This document shows, in pieces, positions 54,309 through 62,446 of a stretch of DNA of 64,000 bases. The first letter of the stretch is position 1. The number at the start of each line of letters is the position of its first letter. The translations under genes were made by a program, and so were the position numbers. The DNA lies in NCBI RefSeq assembly GCF_003710085.1, contig NZ_CP033324.1:806001-870000 (forward strand). The letters are read 5' to 3'. Origin of the DNA: Nocardioides pantholopis (lineage in GTDB: Bacteria > Actinomycetota > Actinomycetes > Propionibacteriales > Nocardioidaceae). The notes under the pieces are model-generated. The model was not told the origin of the DNA. It saw only the letters and a list, made by a program, of their open reading frames with translations, and ran no database searches.

Positions 54309-55274
54309 TCAGCCCGCCTGGGCGGCGAGCAGCCGGTCGCCCAGCCCGGAGCGCAGGTAGAGCACTGACCGGCCGTGCCGGGCCGAGGTCAGCAGCCCGG
54401 CGGCGCGCAGCGCGCGCAGGTGCTGGTTCACAGCGGTCGTCGTCACCCCCAGTCGCACCCCGAGCTCGGTGGAGGACGCGGGCGCGTCGAGCATCACCAG
54501 GAGCCGGGCCCGGGCCGCCCCCACCAGCGCGGTCAGGCTCCCGGGCGCCGCCACCCGCTCGCTCTGCCACAGCGTGCCGACCCCGCGGGCGGCGTACAGG
54601 ATCTGGGGCTCCTGCTCGGGGGTGATCGGCGTGGACCCGCCGCGGGAGAACAGCGACGGCACCAGCGTCAGGCCCGCCCCGGTGGTGGTGCGGCGGAAGC
54701 CGCCCTGCGGGCTGCTGGTCACCTGGACCACGCCGTCGACGAGGCGGATCTTGGGGCTGAGGTCGGCGAACATCGCCGCGAGCCCGCGCTGGGCGGTGAC
54801 CCGGCCGCGGTGGGTGACGTCGGCCTCGAGGACCGCGCGCATCCGTGGCCAGTACGGCGCGAAGCAGGCGTCCCAGTAGTCGCCGAGCGCGCGCACGACC
54901 CGGCGCAGCACCCGGTCGGTGCGACCCGAGAGCGCCGCCGGCAGCCGGTCGCCGTGCACCTCGGCCAGCGTCGCCCGGACCACTGGCAGCGGCAGCGCGG
55001 CCACCCGGTCCAGCTCCTCGCCGATCCGGGTCAACGGGCTCGCGGGACGGGGGTGCAGGAAGTCCGGCGTCCACAGCCGGTCGTTGGTCAGGGCGCGGAG
55101 CACGTCGACGTCGAGCCCGGCCCGGTCGGCCTCGGTCATCCGCAGCCACGGCAGGTGGAGCGGGTAGCGGCCCGGGTCGCGGAAGGTGCGCACCGAGAGC
55201 GCCAGGTCGTTGAGCGGGGAGATCGCGAAGCGCACGTCGGCCAGCTCGAGGCCGGTCAGGTCGTACTCGATCAT
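54309..55274 (-). CDS. ArsR-type winged-helix regulator, DUF5937
   Basis: 321 residues. A large N-terminal DUF5937 domain (about 1-225; DVRFAISPLNDLALSVRTFRDPGRYPLHLPWL) and a C-terminal winged helix (about 240-310; ALVGAARARLLVMLDAPASSTELGVRLGVTTTAVNQHLRALRAAGLLTSARHGRSVLY). This architecture is widespread in actinobacterial repressors. Divergent from an MFS gene 56 bases away, so self-control and control of the pump are probable. Ligand unknown. Confidence 0.9.
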   Translation of the reverse strand: MIEYDLTGLELADVRFAISPLNDLALSVRTFRDPGRYPLHLPWLRMTEADRAGLDVDVLRALTNDRLWTPDFLHPRPASPLTRIGEELDRVAALPLPVVRATLAEVHGDRLPAALSGRTDRVLRRVVRALGDYWDACFAPYWPRMRAVLEADVTHRGRVTAQRGLAAMFADLSPKIRLVDGVVQVTSSPQGGFRRTTTGAGLTLVPSLFSRGGSTPITPEQEPQILYAARGVGTLWQSERVAAPGSLTALVGAARARLLVMLDAPASSTELGVRLGVTTTAVNQHLRALRAAGLLTSARHGRSVLYLRSGLGDRLLAAQAG

Positions 55275-55282
55275 GAAGCCAC

Positions 55283-55294
55283 ACGCTATATCGT
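55283..55294. promoter_or_regulatory. Possible operator between regulator and MFS gene
   Basis: ACGCTATATCGT reads nearly the same on both strands (10 of 12 positions) with a TATA core, and lies in the 56-base divergent gap. On the minus strand it overlaps TAGCGT, which sits eight bases before the regulator's ATG as a possible -10. Confidence 0.4.
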
Positions 55295-55330
55295 TGGTCC
55301 GGCGCCACCCGGGCGTGGGAGAACTTCCGG

Positions 55331-56590
55331 GTGCTGCGCCGGACCCTCTTCCCCGCCGACCCGGTCGCCCGGGCGCTCTCGGTCTCGACGATGGCCGCCT
55401 CGCTGGCGACCGGGCTCTTCTACACCGTCTCCGCCCTCTACTTCACGATGGTCGTGGGGCTGGAGGCGACCACGGTCGGACTGGGCCTGACCATTGCGGG
55501 AGCGGCGGGCGTGCTGGCCGCGTACGCCGGCGGCGGGCTGTCCGACCGGCTGGGGGCGGACCGGGTGCAGATCGCGAGCACGGTGGTCCAGGGGCTGGCG
55601 ATGCTGGCCTACGTCCTGGCCGACGGCGTGGTCTCGTTCGTCCTCACCGCCTGTGTCGCGGTCGGCGCTCGCAGCATGCAGGGCACGGCCAAGCAGGCGC
55701 TGCTGGCCCGCTGGTTCACCGGACCCGACCGGATCGCGGTCCGGGCCCGGCTGCGGGTGGTGACCAACGTCTTCATCGGCCTCGGCACCGCGCTGGCCGC
55801 CGTCGCCCTGCTGGTCGGCACGCCCGACGCGTTCCGGGTGACGATGGTGCTGGTCGGCCTGTGCGCGTTGGCGGCGGCCGTCCCGCTGGCCCGGCTGCGG
55901 GGGCGGGTGCCGGAGCTGGCCCCGGCCCTGCGCCCGACCCGGGGCCGGCACGCCGTGGACGTCGCGCGCGGGCGCTCGCCGCTGCGGGACCGGACCTACC
56001 TGGCCAGCACCGTGCTGAACTCGGTGATCGCGATGCAGTTCGGGCTGACCAGCGTCGGGGTGCCGCTGTGGATCGCCTCGCACACCGAGGCGCCGACCGT
56101 GATGGTCTCGGTGATGATGCTGCTCAACACGGTCCTGGTGGCACTGCTCCAGGTGCGGGCCTCCCGGGGCACCCACGAGATCGGCAGCGCCGGCCGGGCG
56201 GTCCGCCGCGGCAGCCTGCTGATCGCGCTGTCCTGCCTGCTGCTGGCCGGCGCCGGCGCCGGCGGGGTCGGCGTCGTGGGCGCCGTCGCGCTGCTGCTGC
56301 TGGCCGAGCTCGTCGGCAGCCTGGCGGAGGTGCTGACCGAGGCCGGGGGCTGGGGCCTGGCCTTCGAGCTGGCCGACCCGCTCAGCGCCGGCGCCTACCA
56401 GGGCGTCTCGCAGATGGGCTACGCGGTCGCCAGCATGGTCGCGCCGCTGGTGATCACCGCCACCGCGATCGAGCACGGCACCGTCGGCTGGGCGGCGCTG
56501 GCCGCGGTGTTCGCCGGCTGCGGGTGCCTGGTCGCGGCCCTGGCCGCCCGCACCGCCCGGCGGCGTACGACTGTCGCGCTGGTCGCCTGA
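55331..56590 (+). CDS. MFS transporter (divergent from ArsR-type regulator)
   Basis: 419 residues, GTG start. Twelve hydrophobic helices, with GGGLSDRLGADRVQI after helix 2 (motif A) and a characteristic AVGARSMQGTAKQALLARWF in the middle of the N-half. The C-half carries QVRASRGTHEIGSAGRAVRRGSL. No drug-specific motif is seen. Its partner regulator suggests inducible efflux of a small molecule. Converges on hlyIII with 39 bases between, made of three roughly 10-base tandem GTCAGCGCAG units. Confidence 0.92.
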   Translation: MLRRTLFPADPVARALSVSTMAASLATGLFYTVSALYFTMVVGLEATTVGLGLTIAGAAGVLAAYAGGGLSDRLGADRVQIASTVVQGLAMLAYVLADGVVSFVLTACVAVGARSMQGTAKQALLARWFTGPDRIAVRARLRVVTNVFIGLGTALAAVALLVGTPDAFRVTMVLVGLCALAAAVPLARLRGRVPELAPALRPTRGRHAVDVARGRSPLRDRTYLASTVLNSVIAMQFGLTSVGVPLWIASHTEAPTVMVSVMMLLNTVLVALLQVRASRGTHEIGSAGRAVRRGSLLIALSCLLLAGAGAGGVGVVGAVALLLLAELVGSLAEVLTEAGGWGLAFELADPLSAGAYQGVSQMGYAVASMVAPLVITATAIEHGTVGWAALAAVFAGCGCLVAALAARTARRRTTVALVA

Positions 56591-56629
56591 GCCGAGCCGC
56601 CGGCCGGGTCAGTGCAGGTCAGCGCAGGG

Positions 56630-57358
56630 TCAGCGCAGGGAGTACGTCGCGAGCGAGACCCCGACGTAGTGGGCCGCGAAGGCCAGCACCGTGAACGAGT
56701 GGAAGACCTCGTGGAAGCCGAACCAGCGCGGCGAGGGGTTGGGGCGCTTGAGGCCGTAGACCAGGCCGCCGAAGGTGTACAGGGCGCCGCCGACCACGAT
56801 CATCGTGAAGATCGTGACGCCGACGTCGACGCCGAGGGCGGTCGCACCGGAGAAGAAGCCGGGGATGAAGAAGACCGCCGCCCAGCCCAGGGCGAGGTAG
56901 ATCGGCACGTAGAGCCAGCGCGGCGCGTCGGTCCAGAAGATCCGGAACAGCACGCCGAGCACGGCGCCGGTCCAGACGGTGATCAGCAGCGCGCTGCGCT
57001 GGGTGCCGTCGAGCAGGATCAGCGCGAAGGGCGTGTACGAGCCCGCGATGAGCAGGAAGATGTTGGAGTGGTCGAAGCGCCGCAGGAACGCCCAGGTGCG
57101 GGGCGACCAGGTGCCGGTGTGGTAGATCGCGGAGACCGTGAAGAGGATCAGGCCGGATCCGGTGAAGACCGCGGAGCCGATCCGGGTCGTGGTGTCGGGG
57201 GAGAGCGCGACCAGCACGATCCCGCCGATCAGGATGAGCGGGGCGACGGAGAGGTGCAGCCAGCCGCGGAGCTTCGGCTTCATCTCGTCGAAGCTGTCGT
57301 GGAGGGATTCGCCGAGATGGTCGAGCCCAGCGCGCACGTCGTCCATCGCCTGGTTCAT
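56630..57358 (-). CDS. Hemolysin III / PAQR family membrane protein
   Basis: 242 residues. Cytoplasmic start (MNQAMDDVRAGLDHLGESLHDSFDEMKPKLRGWLHL), seven helices, and the family's metal-binding positions: S-x-x-YHTGTWSPR...RRFDHSNIFLLIAGSYTPF near the front and WFGFHEVFHSFTVLAFAAHYVGV near the end (three His with one Asp). The PAQR/HlyIII family includes membrane hydrolases and receptors; hemolytic activity should not be assumed. Same place as Rv1085c beside uppS. Promoter layout is leaderless. Confidence 0.94.
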   Translation of the reverse strand: MNQAMDDVRAGLDHLGESLHDSFDEMKPKLRGWLHLSVAPLILIGGIVLVALSPDTTTRIGSAVFTGSGLILFTVSAIYHTGTWSPRTWAFLRRFDHSNIFLLIAGSYTPFALILLDGTQRSALLITVWTGAVLGVLFRIFWTDAPRWLYVPIYLALGWAAVFFIPGFFSGATALGVDVGVTIFTMIVVGGALYTFGGLVYGLKRPNPSPRWFGFHEVFHSFTVLAFAAHYVGVSLATYSLR

Positions 57359-57391
57359 ATGTCGAAGTTACCCGCTGGAAGCATCGACATA
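57358..57391. promoter_or_regulatory. Inverted repeat in the hlyIII-uppS gap
   Basis: TATGTCGA at 57358-57365 and TCGACATA at 57384-57391, exact complements 18 bases apart. The left arm touches the hlyIII start codon and the pair frames its -10 (57365-57370). The surrounding DNA is unusually A/T-rich (ACATAAACACAAC). Confidence 0.5.
57365..57370 (-). promoter_or_regulatory. -10 element of hlyIII (leaderless layout)
   Basis: On the minus strand TAACTT, six bases, then ATG at 57358. Confidence 0.65.
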
Positions 57392-57465
57392 AACACAACG
57401 CGGTGAAGGTCACGCGGCCGCCGCGCGACCGGGGCGGCGAGTCCCGGCGGGAGGTCCGCCTTGGC

Positions 57466-57471
57466 TATCCT
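57466..57471 (+). promoter_or_regulatory. -10 element of uppS (leaderless layout)
   Basis: TATCCT, six bases, then GTG at 57478. It excludes the in-frame start 75 bases upstream, which would lie before this promoter. Confidence 0.65.
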
Positions 57472-57477
57472 GGGGCC

Positions 57478-58251
57478 GTGGCGGACTGGAAGCGCGGGTT
57501 GCGCAGGGTGCTCTATCCGGCCTACGAGGCTCGGCTCCTGCGGCGGCTTCCCGACAACCGGCCCCAGCACATCGCCGTCCTGCTGGACGGCAACCGCCGG
57601 TGGGCGCGCTCGGTCGGCCGCGACACCGCGCACGGCTACCGCGCCGGCGCCGCGAACATCGAGCCGATGCTCGGCTGGTGCGAGGAGGTCGGCATCGAGG
57701 TGGTCACGCTGTGGCTGCTCTCCACCGACAACCTCAACCGCCCCGAGGCCGAGCTCACCCCGCTGCTGGGCATCATCGAGGACTCCGTCGCCGCGCTCGC
57801 CGAGGAGCGGCGCTGGCGGCTGCACCCGGTCGGCGCCCTCGACCTGCTGCCGGCCTCGACCGCCGAGAAGCTGAAGTCCGCGGGCGACGCGACCAGCGAC
57901 GTCGAGGGCATGCTGGTCAACATCGCCGTCGGGTACGGCGGCCGCCGCGAGATCGCCGACGCCGTCCGCTCGCTGCTCGCCGAGCACGCCGCGCGGGGCA
58001 CCTCGCTCGAGGAGCTCGCCCAGACCCTCGACGTCGACGACATCTCGGCGCACCTCTACACCAAGGGCCAGCCCGACCCCGACCTGGTGATCCGCACCTC
58101 CGGGGAGCAGCGGCTCGGCGGCTTCCTGCTCTGGCAGAGCGCCACCTCGGAGTTCTACTTCTGCGAGGCCTACTGGCCGGACTTCCGGCGGGTGGACTTC
58201 CTGCGCGCGATCCGGGCCTACGCCCAGCGCCAGCGGCGCTTCGGCACCTGA
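57478..58251 (+). CDS. uppS: Isoprenyl (Z-type) diphosphate synthase, UppS family
   Basis: 257 residues from GTG 57478 (MADWKRGLRRVLYPAYEARLL). Signature IAVLLDGNRRWARSVG with catalytic Asp, GYRAGAANI, TLWLLSTDNLNRP and the C-terminal PDPDLVIRTSGEQRLGGFLLWQSATSEFYFCEAYWPDF. Chain-length specificity (short Z,E-farnesyl as for Rv1086, or longer decaprenyl/undecaprenyl) cannot be set from sequence. Makes the lipid carrier or its precursor for cell wall assembly. hlyIII is divergent, as in M. tuberculosis. Confidence 0.94.
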   Translation: MADWKRGLRRVLYPAYEARLLRRLPDNRPQHIAVLLDGNRRWARSVGRDTAHGYRAGAANIEPMLGWCEEVGIEVVTLWLLSTDNLNRPEAELTPLLGIIEDSVAALAEERRWRLHPVGALDLLPASTAEKLKSAGDATSDVEGMLVNIAVGYGGRREIADAVRSLLAEHAARGTSLEELAQTLDVDDISAHLYTKGQPDPDLVIRTSGEQRLGGFLLWQSATSEFYFCEAYWPDFRRVDFLRAIRAYAQRQRRFGT

Positions 58252-58312
58252 GCCGGCCCCCGCACATCGGCGTGTCGCCGGCGGAGGTCGGCGCAACGGC
58301 CGCTGCGGCGGC

Positions 58313-58510
58313 GTACGTTCGCAGCATCGGCGAGTGGGGAAGCTCGCCGGCACCGGGAGGTCCGCTCGTGAGCACTCACGACAGCACCGCACGACGGCTG
58401 GTCCGCCGTGCGGACGCAGGCGGGCACTCCCGCCGCGGGCTCCCCGGTCCGTCCGCTTGAACCAGGGCCCGGGGCGAGGAGTGCGCGCATCGGCCCGTGA
58501 GGGGTGAACC
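58313..58510 (+). ncRNA. Structured 5' leader upstream of phoH2
   Basis: Starts near TACGTT (58313-58318, a possible -10) and contains four successive stem-loops: CGGCGAG/CTCGCCG (58328-58349, exact 7 bp, loop TGGGGAAG); CGTGAG/CTCACG (58367-58380); GCACGACGG with CCGCCGTGC (58389-58411, one mismatch); GGCGGG/CCCGCC (58419-58434). Then GAGGGG lies just before the GTG. This density suggests a regulatory RNA leader. I could not match it to a known riboswitch class; the ligand, if any, is unknown. Confidence 0.4.
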
Positions 58511-59881
58511 GTGCCGTCCCAGGCCAAGAAGTCCCAGAGCTCCACCGCCAGTTCCGACACCGGGTCCGACACCGGATCCAACACTGCTGCGCGCACCTAC
58601 GTGCTGGACACCAGTGTCCTCCTCGCCGATCCCGGGGCGCTGCGGCGCTTCGCCGAGCACGAGGTCGTGCTGCCCGTGGTGGTGATCACCGAGCTCGAGG
58701 GGAAGCGTCACCACCCCGAGCTCGGGTTCTTCGCGCGCTCGGCGCTGCGCACGCTCGACGAGATGCGCGTGCGCCACGGCCGGCTCGACCAGCCGGTGCC
58801 GGTCACCGAGGAGGGCGGGACGCTGCGCGTCGAGCTCAACCACACCGACCCGGCCGCGCTGCCCTCCGGGTTCCGGCTGGGCGACAACGACACCCGGATC
58901 CTGGCCGTGGCCCGCAACCTCGCCGACGAGGGGTACCAGGTCACGCTGGTCTCCAAGGACCTGCCGCTGCGGATCAAGGCCTCCGCGGTCGGCCTCGCCG
59001 CCGAGGAGTACCGCGGGGAGGCGATCAGCGAGTCCGACACCGGCTACACCGGCATGGCCGAGCTCGAGCTCAGCGCCGCCGAGGTCGACGAGCTGTACGA
59101 CGACGGGGTGCTCGACCTCGCCGACGCCCGGCAGCTGCCCTGCCACCAGGGCCTGGTGCTGCTCTCCGAGCGCGGCACGGCCCTGGGCCGGGTGGGCGCC
59201 GACAAGCAGGTGCACCTGGTCCGCGGCGACAAGGAGGCCTTCGGCATCCACGGTCGCTCCGCCGAGCAGCGGGTGGCGCTGGAGATGCTGCTGGACCCCG
59301 AGATCGGCATCGTCTCGCTGGGCGGGCGAGCCGGCACCGGCAAGTCGGCGCTGGCGCTGTGCGCCGGTCTGGAGGCCGCCCTGGAGCGTCGCCAGCACCA
59401 GAAGGTGGTGGTCTTCCGCCCGCTCTTCGCGGTGGGCGGCCAGGAGCTGGGCTACCTGCCGGGCTCGGAGTCGGAGAAGATGTCGCCGTGGGCGCAGGCC
59501 GTCTTCGACACCCTGGGCGCGATCACGTCCCGGGAGGTGATCGAGGAGATCCTGGCCCGGGGGATGCTCGAGGTGCTGCCGCTGACCCACATCCGCGGCC
59601 GCTCGCTGCACGACTCGTTCGTGATCGTGGACGAGGCGCAGTCGCTCGAGCGCAACGTGCTGCTCACCGTGCTGTCCCGGATCGGCGCGAACTCCAAGGT
59701 GGTGCTCACCCACGACGTCGCCCAGCGTGACAACCTGCGGGTCGGACGCCATGACGGGGTGGTGGCGGTGATCGACAAGCTCAAGGGCCATCCGCTCTTC
59801 GCCCACGTCACGCTGACCCGGTCCGAGCGCTCCCCGATCGCGGCCCTGGTGACCGAGATGCTGGAGAACGTCACGCTCTGA
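58511..59881 (+). CDS. phoH2: PhoH family protein with PIN domain (PhoH2)
   Basis: 456 residues, GTG start. A Ser/Thr/Asp/Gly-rich leader (about 1-27, with a [12 protein letters not shown] repeat), a PIN nuclease domain (about 28-165; [53 protein letters not shown] with acidic active-site residues) and a C-terminal PhoH ATPase (about 240-456; Walker [16 protein letters not shown], Walker [14 protein letters not shown]). Such fusions act as ATP-dependent RNA helicase/RNase. Equivalent to Rv1095. Confidence 0.96.
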   Translation: MPSQAKKSQSSTASSDTGSDTGSNTAARTYVLDTSVLLADPGALRRFAEHEVVLPVVVITELEGKRHHPELGFFARSALRTLDEMRVRHGRLDQPVPVTEEGGTLRVELNHTDPAALPSGFRLGDNDTRILAVARNLADEGYQVTLVSKDLPLRIKASAVGLAAEEYRGEAISESDTGYTGMAELELSAAEVDELYDDGVLDLADARQLPCHQGLVLLSERGTALGRVGADKQVHLVRGDKEAFGIHGRSAEQRVALEMLLDPEIGIVSLGGRAGTGKSALALCAGLEAALERRQHQKVVVFRPLFAVGGQELGYLPGSESEKMSPWAQAVFDTLGAITSREVIEEILARGMLEVLPLTHIRGRSLHDSFVIVDEAQSLERNVLLTVLSRIGANSKVVLTHDVAQRDNLRVGRHDGVVAVIDKLKGHPLFAHVTLTRSERSPIAALVTEMLENVTL

Positions 59882-59952
59882 GCCGCGCGCCGGTGACCAC
59901 TCTCACTGGGACGGGTGTTCCGAGAGAGGTCGCTGTGACTGCTGAGACGCCT

Positions 59953-59968
59953 GCGCCAGCACTGGCGC
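59953..59968. terminator. Hairpin after phoH2
   Basis: GCGCCAG, CA, CTGGCGC: an exact 7-bp stem, 72 bases past the phoH2 stop, followed within 25 bases by a T-rich patch (TTTGGTTT). Possibly the phoH2 terminator; the distance leaves some doubt. The rest of the 174-base gap shows nothing I can name. Confidence 0.45.
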
Positions 59969-60055
59969 GGGCGTTCTCGGCCGTTTGGTTTGCCTGCCCT
60001 CGAGTCCTGAGGCAGTCTGGCCCCGGCCCTCGTCACCTACCCGTGAGTAAAACTG

Positions 60056-60802
60056 TTGCCGAAGCACGCCGCGTACGCCCCCAAGCACCGCAACCACGCC
60101 AAGAGCCGGACCATCGCGGTCCACGCGCCGAAGAAGGCGCTGCGCACCTCGCTGCTGCTCTCGTCGCTGGCCGTGTCCGCGACCGGCGCCGCAGTAGCGG
60201 GCGGGGTCGCCACCCAGGAGCCGGACCGGGCGACCACGGTCTCCGCGGACCTCGGCCCCGCGGCGACCACCGGCTCCGACGACGCCGGCACCTCCGCAGC
60301 GTCGGCGCCCGAGGCGTCGGCCGCCGAGACCCCGGCGAGCCCCGAGGCCGCTCCCACGAGCGAGGCCCCGGCCGGTGCTGCGGGCGAGCGCGAGCAGCTC
60401 GTCTCCCGCTCCGACCGCCGCGCGGCCGCCGACCCGGCCAAGGAGGCGGCACTCTCCCAGGAGAGCGGCCGCGCCATGACGCGCACCGAGGACCTCTCCG
60501 ACGCCGACCCCCGCACCGCGGCGCGGGCGATGCTGCCGGAGTTCGGGTTCTCCTCCGACCAGTTCGGCTGCCTGGACTCCCTGTGGACCAAGGAGTCGAA
60601 CTGGACGGTGGACGCGGACAACCCGACGTCCTCGGCCTACGGCATCCCGCAGGCCCTGCCCGGCTCGAAGATGGCGAGCGCCGGCTCGGACTGGGCCACG
60701 AACCCGGTCACCCAGATCCGCTGGGGCCTGGGCTACATCGAGGACCGCTACGGCAGCCCGTGCAGCGCCTGGGCCCACAGCCAGGCCCACAACTGGTACT
60801 GA
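60056..60802 (+). CDS. Secreted lytic-transglycosylase-like protein
   Basis: 248 residues with a TTG start; no good ribosome site is visible, so the start is uncertain. Basic start (MPKHAAYAPKHRNHAKSR), a signal-anchor helix (about 28-48), a long Ala/Ser/Thr/Pro/Glu spacer (about 50-140), then the C-terminal domain RAMLPEFGFSSDQFGCLDSLWTKESNWTVDADNP, with catalytic Glu in WTKESNW, to YGIPQALPGSKM and HSQAHNWY. This C-terminal module is common in actinobacterial secreted SLT-like proteins that cut peptidoglycan. Monocistronic; closed by GCCGC/GCGGC at 60808-60821. Confidence 0.88.
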   Translation: MPKHAAYAPKHRNHAKSRTIAVHAPKKALRTSLLLSSLAVSATGAAVAGGVATQEPDRATTVSADLGPAATTGSDDAGTSAASAPEASAAETPASPEAAPTSEAPAGAAGEREQLVSRSDRRAAADPAKEAALSQESGRAMTRTEDLSDADPRTAARAMLPEFGFSSDQFGCLDSLWTKESNWTVDADNPTSSAYGIPQALPGSKMASAGSDWATNPVTQIRWGLGYIEDRYGSPCSAWAHSQAHNWY

Positions 60803-60807
60803 GCGCA

Positions 60808-60821
60808 GCCGCGTCAGCGGC
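60808..60821 (+). terminator. Small hairpin after the transglycosylase gene
   Basis: GCCGC, GTCA, GCGGC, beginning six bases past the stop. Short, and no T-run follows. Confidence 0.4.
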
Positions 60822-60831
60822 TCCGCTCGAT

Positions 60832-60890
60832 GGTGGTCGAGCAGCGACCACGGCCGAGCCCGCGAGGCCGTGACGGCGCGTGTCGAGACC
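60832..60890. repeat. REP-like palindromic element
   Basis: Begins GGTGGTCGAG (60832-60841) and ends GTGTCGAGACC (60880-60890), arms that are near complements (GGT-x-GTCGAG against CTCGACAC-type). Inside is an exact 7-bp stem, CACGGCC (60849-60855) with GGCCGTG (60866-60872). Elements with GGTGGTCGAG and GTGTCGAGACC ends are common in intergenic DNA of Nocardioides and relatives. It lies between the convergent transglycosylase and SulP genes. Confidence 0.6.
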
Positions 60891-60911
60891 CAGTTCCTCG
60901 ACGACCGACCC

Positions 60912-62387
60912 TCAGGGCAGCTGGCCGGTCAGCCGCTCGTGCATCGCCCGGCTCGGCTCGTTGAGGCCGATGATCTCCACGTCGACGCCCCGGCCGGCGT
61001 ACTTGGTCTGAACGGCGTCCAGGGCGGCCACGGTGGAGGCGTCCCACACGTGGGAGGCGGTCAGGTCGATGACGACCCGCGGCGGGTCCGCGGCGTACTC
61101 GAACTGCGTGTAGAGGTCGTTGCTGGAGGCGAAGAACAGCTCACCGGTGACGCGGTAGGTCGCGACGCCGCCGTCCGCGGAGAGGGTCCGGGTCACCTCG
61201 GCCAGGTGCGCGACCCGGCGGGCGAAGAGCATCATCGCGACCAGCACCCCGGCGATCACGCCGATGGCGAGGTTCTCGGTGGCCACGACCACCGCGACGG
61301 TCACGACCATGACCGCGGTCTCGCTGCGCGGCATCCGGCGCAGGGTCGCCGGACGCACGCTGTGCCAGTCGAAGGTCGTCACCGCGACCACGACCATCAC
61401 CGCTGCCAGCGCCACCATCGGGATCCGGCCGACGGTCTCGCCGAGCCCGACCACCAGCACCAGCAGCCAGATGCCGGTCATGAACGAGGAGATCCGGGTG
61501 CGGGCGCCTGCCTCCTTCACGTTGACCATCGTCTGGCCGATCATCGCGCAGCCGCCCATGCCGCCGAAGAGGCCGGTGACGATGTTCGCGCCGCCCTGGC
61601 CCAGGGCCTCGCGGGTCTTGTCGGAGCGGGTGTCGGTGATGTCGTCGACCAGCTTCGCGGTCATCAGCGACTCCATCAGGCCGACCAGCGCCACCGCCAG
61701 GGCGTACGGCGCGATCGTCTCGAAGGTGGTCAGCGTGAGCGGAACGTTCGGCCAGACCAGGCCCGGCAGGCTGTCGGGCAGCGCGCCCTCGTCGGCCAGC
61801 ACCGGGACGTCGAGGCCACCGATTGCGACCAGGGCCGCGAGCAGCACGATCGTGACCAGCGGGGCCGGCACCGCCCGGGTCACCCGGGGCAGCAGCACGA
61901 GCAGCGCGATGCCGCCCGCGGACAGGGCGTAGACCGCCCAGCCCTTGCCGACCAGGTGCGGGACCTGGGCGGCGAAGATCAGCACGCACAGGGCGTTGAC
62001 GAAGCCCACCATCACCGAGCGGGGGATGAACCGCATCAGGCGGCCCAGCCCGGCCACGCCCAGCACCAGCTGGAGGACGCCGGCGAGCAGCACCGTCGCG
62101 ATCAGGTACTCCATCCCGTGCGAGGCGACCAGTGGCGCGATGACCAGCGCCGTGGCGCCCGCGGCGCCCGAGACCATGCCGGGGCGGCCGCCGAGCACCG
62201 AGGCGCAGATCGCCATCGTGAAGCTCGTGAACAGGCCGACCCGGGGGTCGACCCCGGCCAGCACCGAGAACGAGAGCGCCTCGGGGATCATCGCCAGCGC
62301 GACGACCAGTCCCGCCAGGACCTCGACCCGCAGCAGCCGCGGCGAGCGGAGCGCATCGAGCACGCCGGGGGAGGTGGGGGTGGGCAC
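60912..62387 (-). CDS. SulP-family anion transporter with STAS domain
   Basis: 491 residues, GTG start. About 11-12 hydrophobic helices with the SulP signature near the start (LVVALAMIPEALSFSVLAGVDPRVGLFTSF) and the Gly-rich ATALVIAPLVASHG, GGANIVTGLFGGMGGCAMIGQTMVNVKEAGARTRIS; then a C-terminal STAS domain (about 385-491; YRVTGELFFASSNDLYTQF, VIDLTASHVWDASTVAALD). Sulfate is the classic substrate; bicarbonate or C4-dicarboxylates are real alternatives, and its place beside fumC makes the last worth keeping in mind. A minus-strand TACCCT lies eight bases before the start. Confidence 0.94.
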   Translation of the reverse strand: MPTPTSPGVLDALRSPRLLRVEVLAGLVVALAMIPEALSFSVLAGVDPRVGLFTSFTMAICASVLGGRPGMVSGAAGATALVIAPLVASHGMEYLIATVLLAGVLQLVLGVAGLGRLMRFIPRSVMVGFVNALCVLIFAAQVPHLVGKGWAVYALSAGGIALLVLLPRVTRAVPAPLVTIVLLAALVAIGGLDVPVLADEGALPDSLPGLVWPNVPLTLTTFETIAPYALAVALVGLMESLMTAKLVDDITDTRSDKTREALGQGGANIVTGLFGGMGGCAMIGQTMVNVKEAGARTRISSFMTGIWLLVLVVGLGETVGRIPMVALAAVMVVVAVTTFDWHSVRPATLRRMPRSETAVMVVTVAVVVATENLAIGVIAGVLVAMMLFARRVAHLAEVTRTLSADGGVATYRVTGELFFASSNDLYTQFEYAADPPRVVIDLTASHVWDASTVAALDAVQTKYAGRGVDVEIIGLNEPSRAMHERLTGQLP

Positions 62388-62405
62388 GAGCGCCAAGGGT
62401 AAGGC

Positions 62406-62439
62406 GACGCCCCGCCGGTCACCGACCCGGCGGGGCGTC
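62406..62439 (-). terminator. Hairpin terminator after fumC
   Basis: GACGCCCCGCCGG at 62406-62418 and its exact complement at 62427-62439, a 13-bp stem with an 8-base loop, eight bases past the fumC stop on the minus strand. Lies between fumC and the SulP gene, so the SulP gene needs its own promoter. Confidence 0.8.
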
Positions 62440-62446
62440 AGGTTCC

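Noticed and set aside
57403-57477. N-terminal extension of uppS by 25 residues
   Set aside because: The extension is low-complexity and would begin upstream of the likely -10 at 57466-57471.
59882-60055. c-di-AMP (ydaO-type) riboswitch before the transglycosylase gene
   Set aside because: Such genes often have one in actinobacteria, but I could not find the expected conserved core here; only one simple hairpin is clear.
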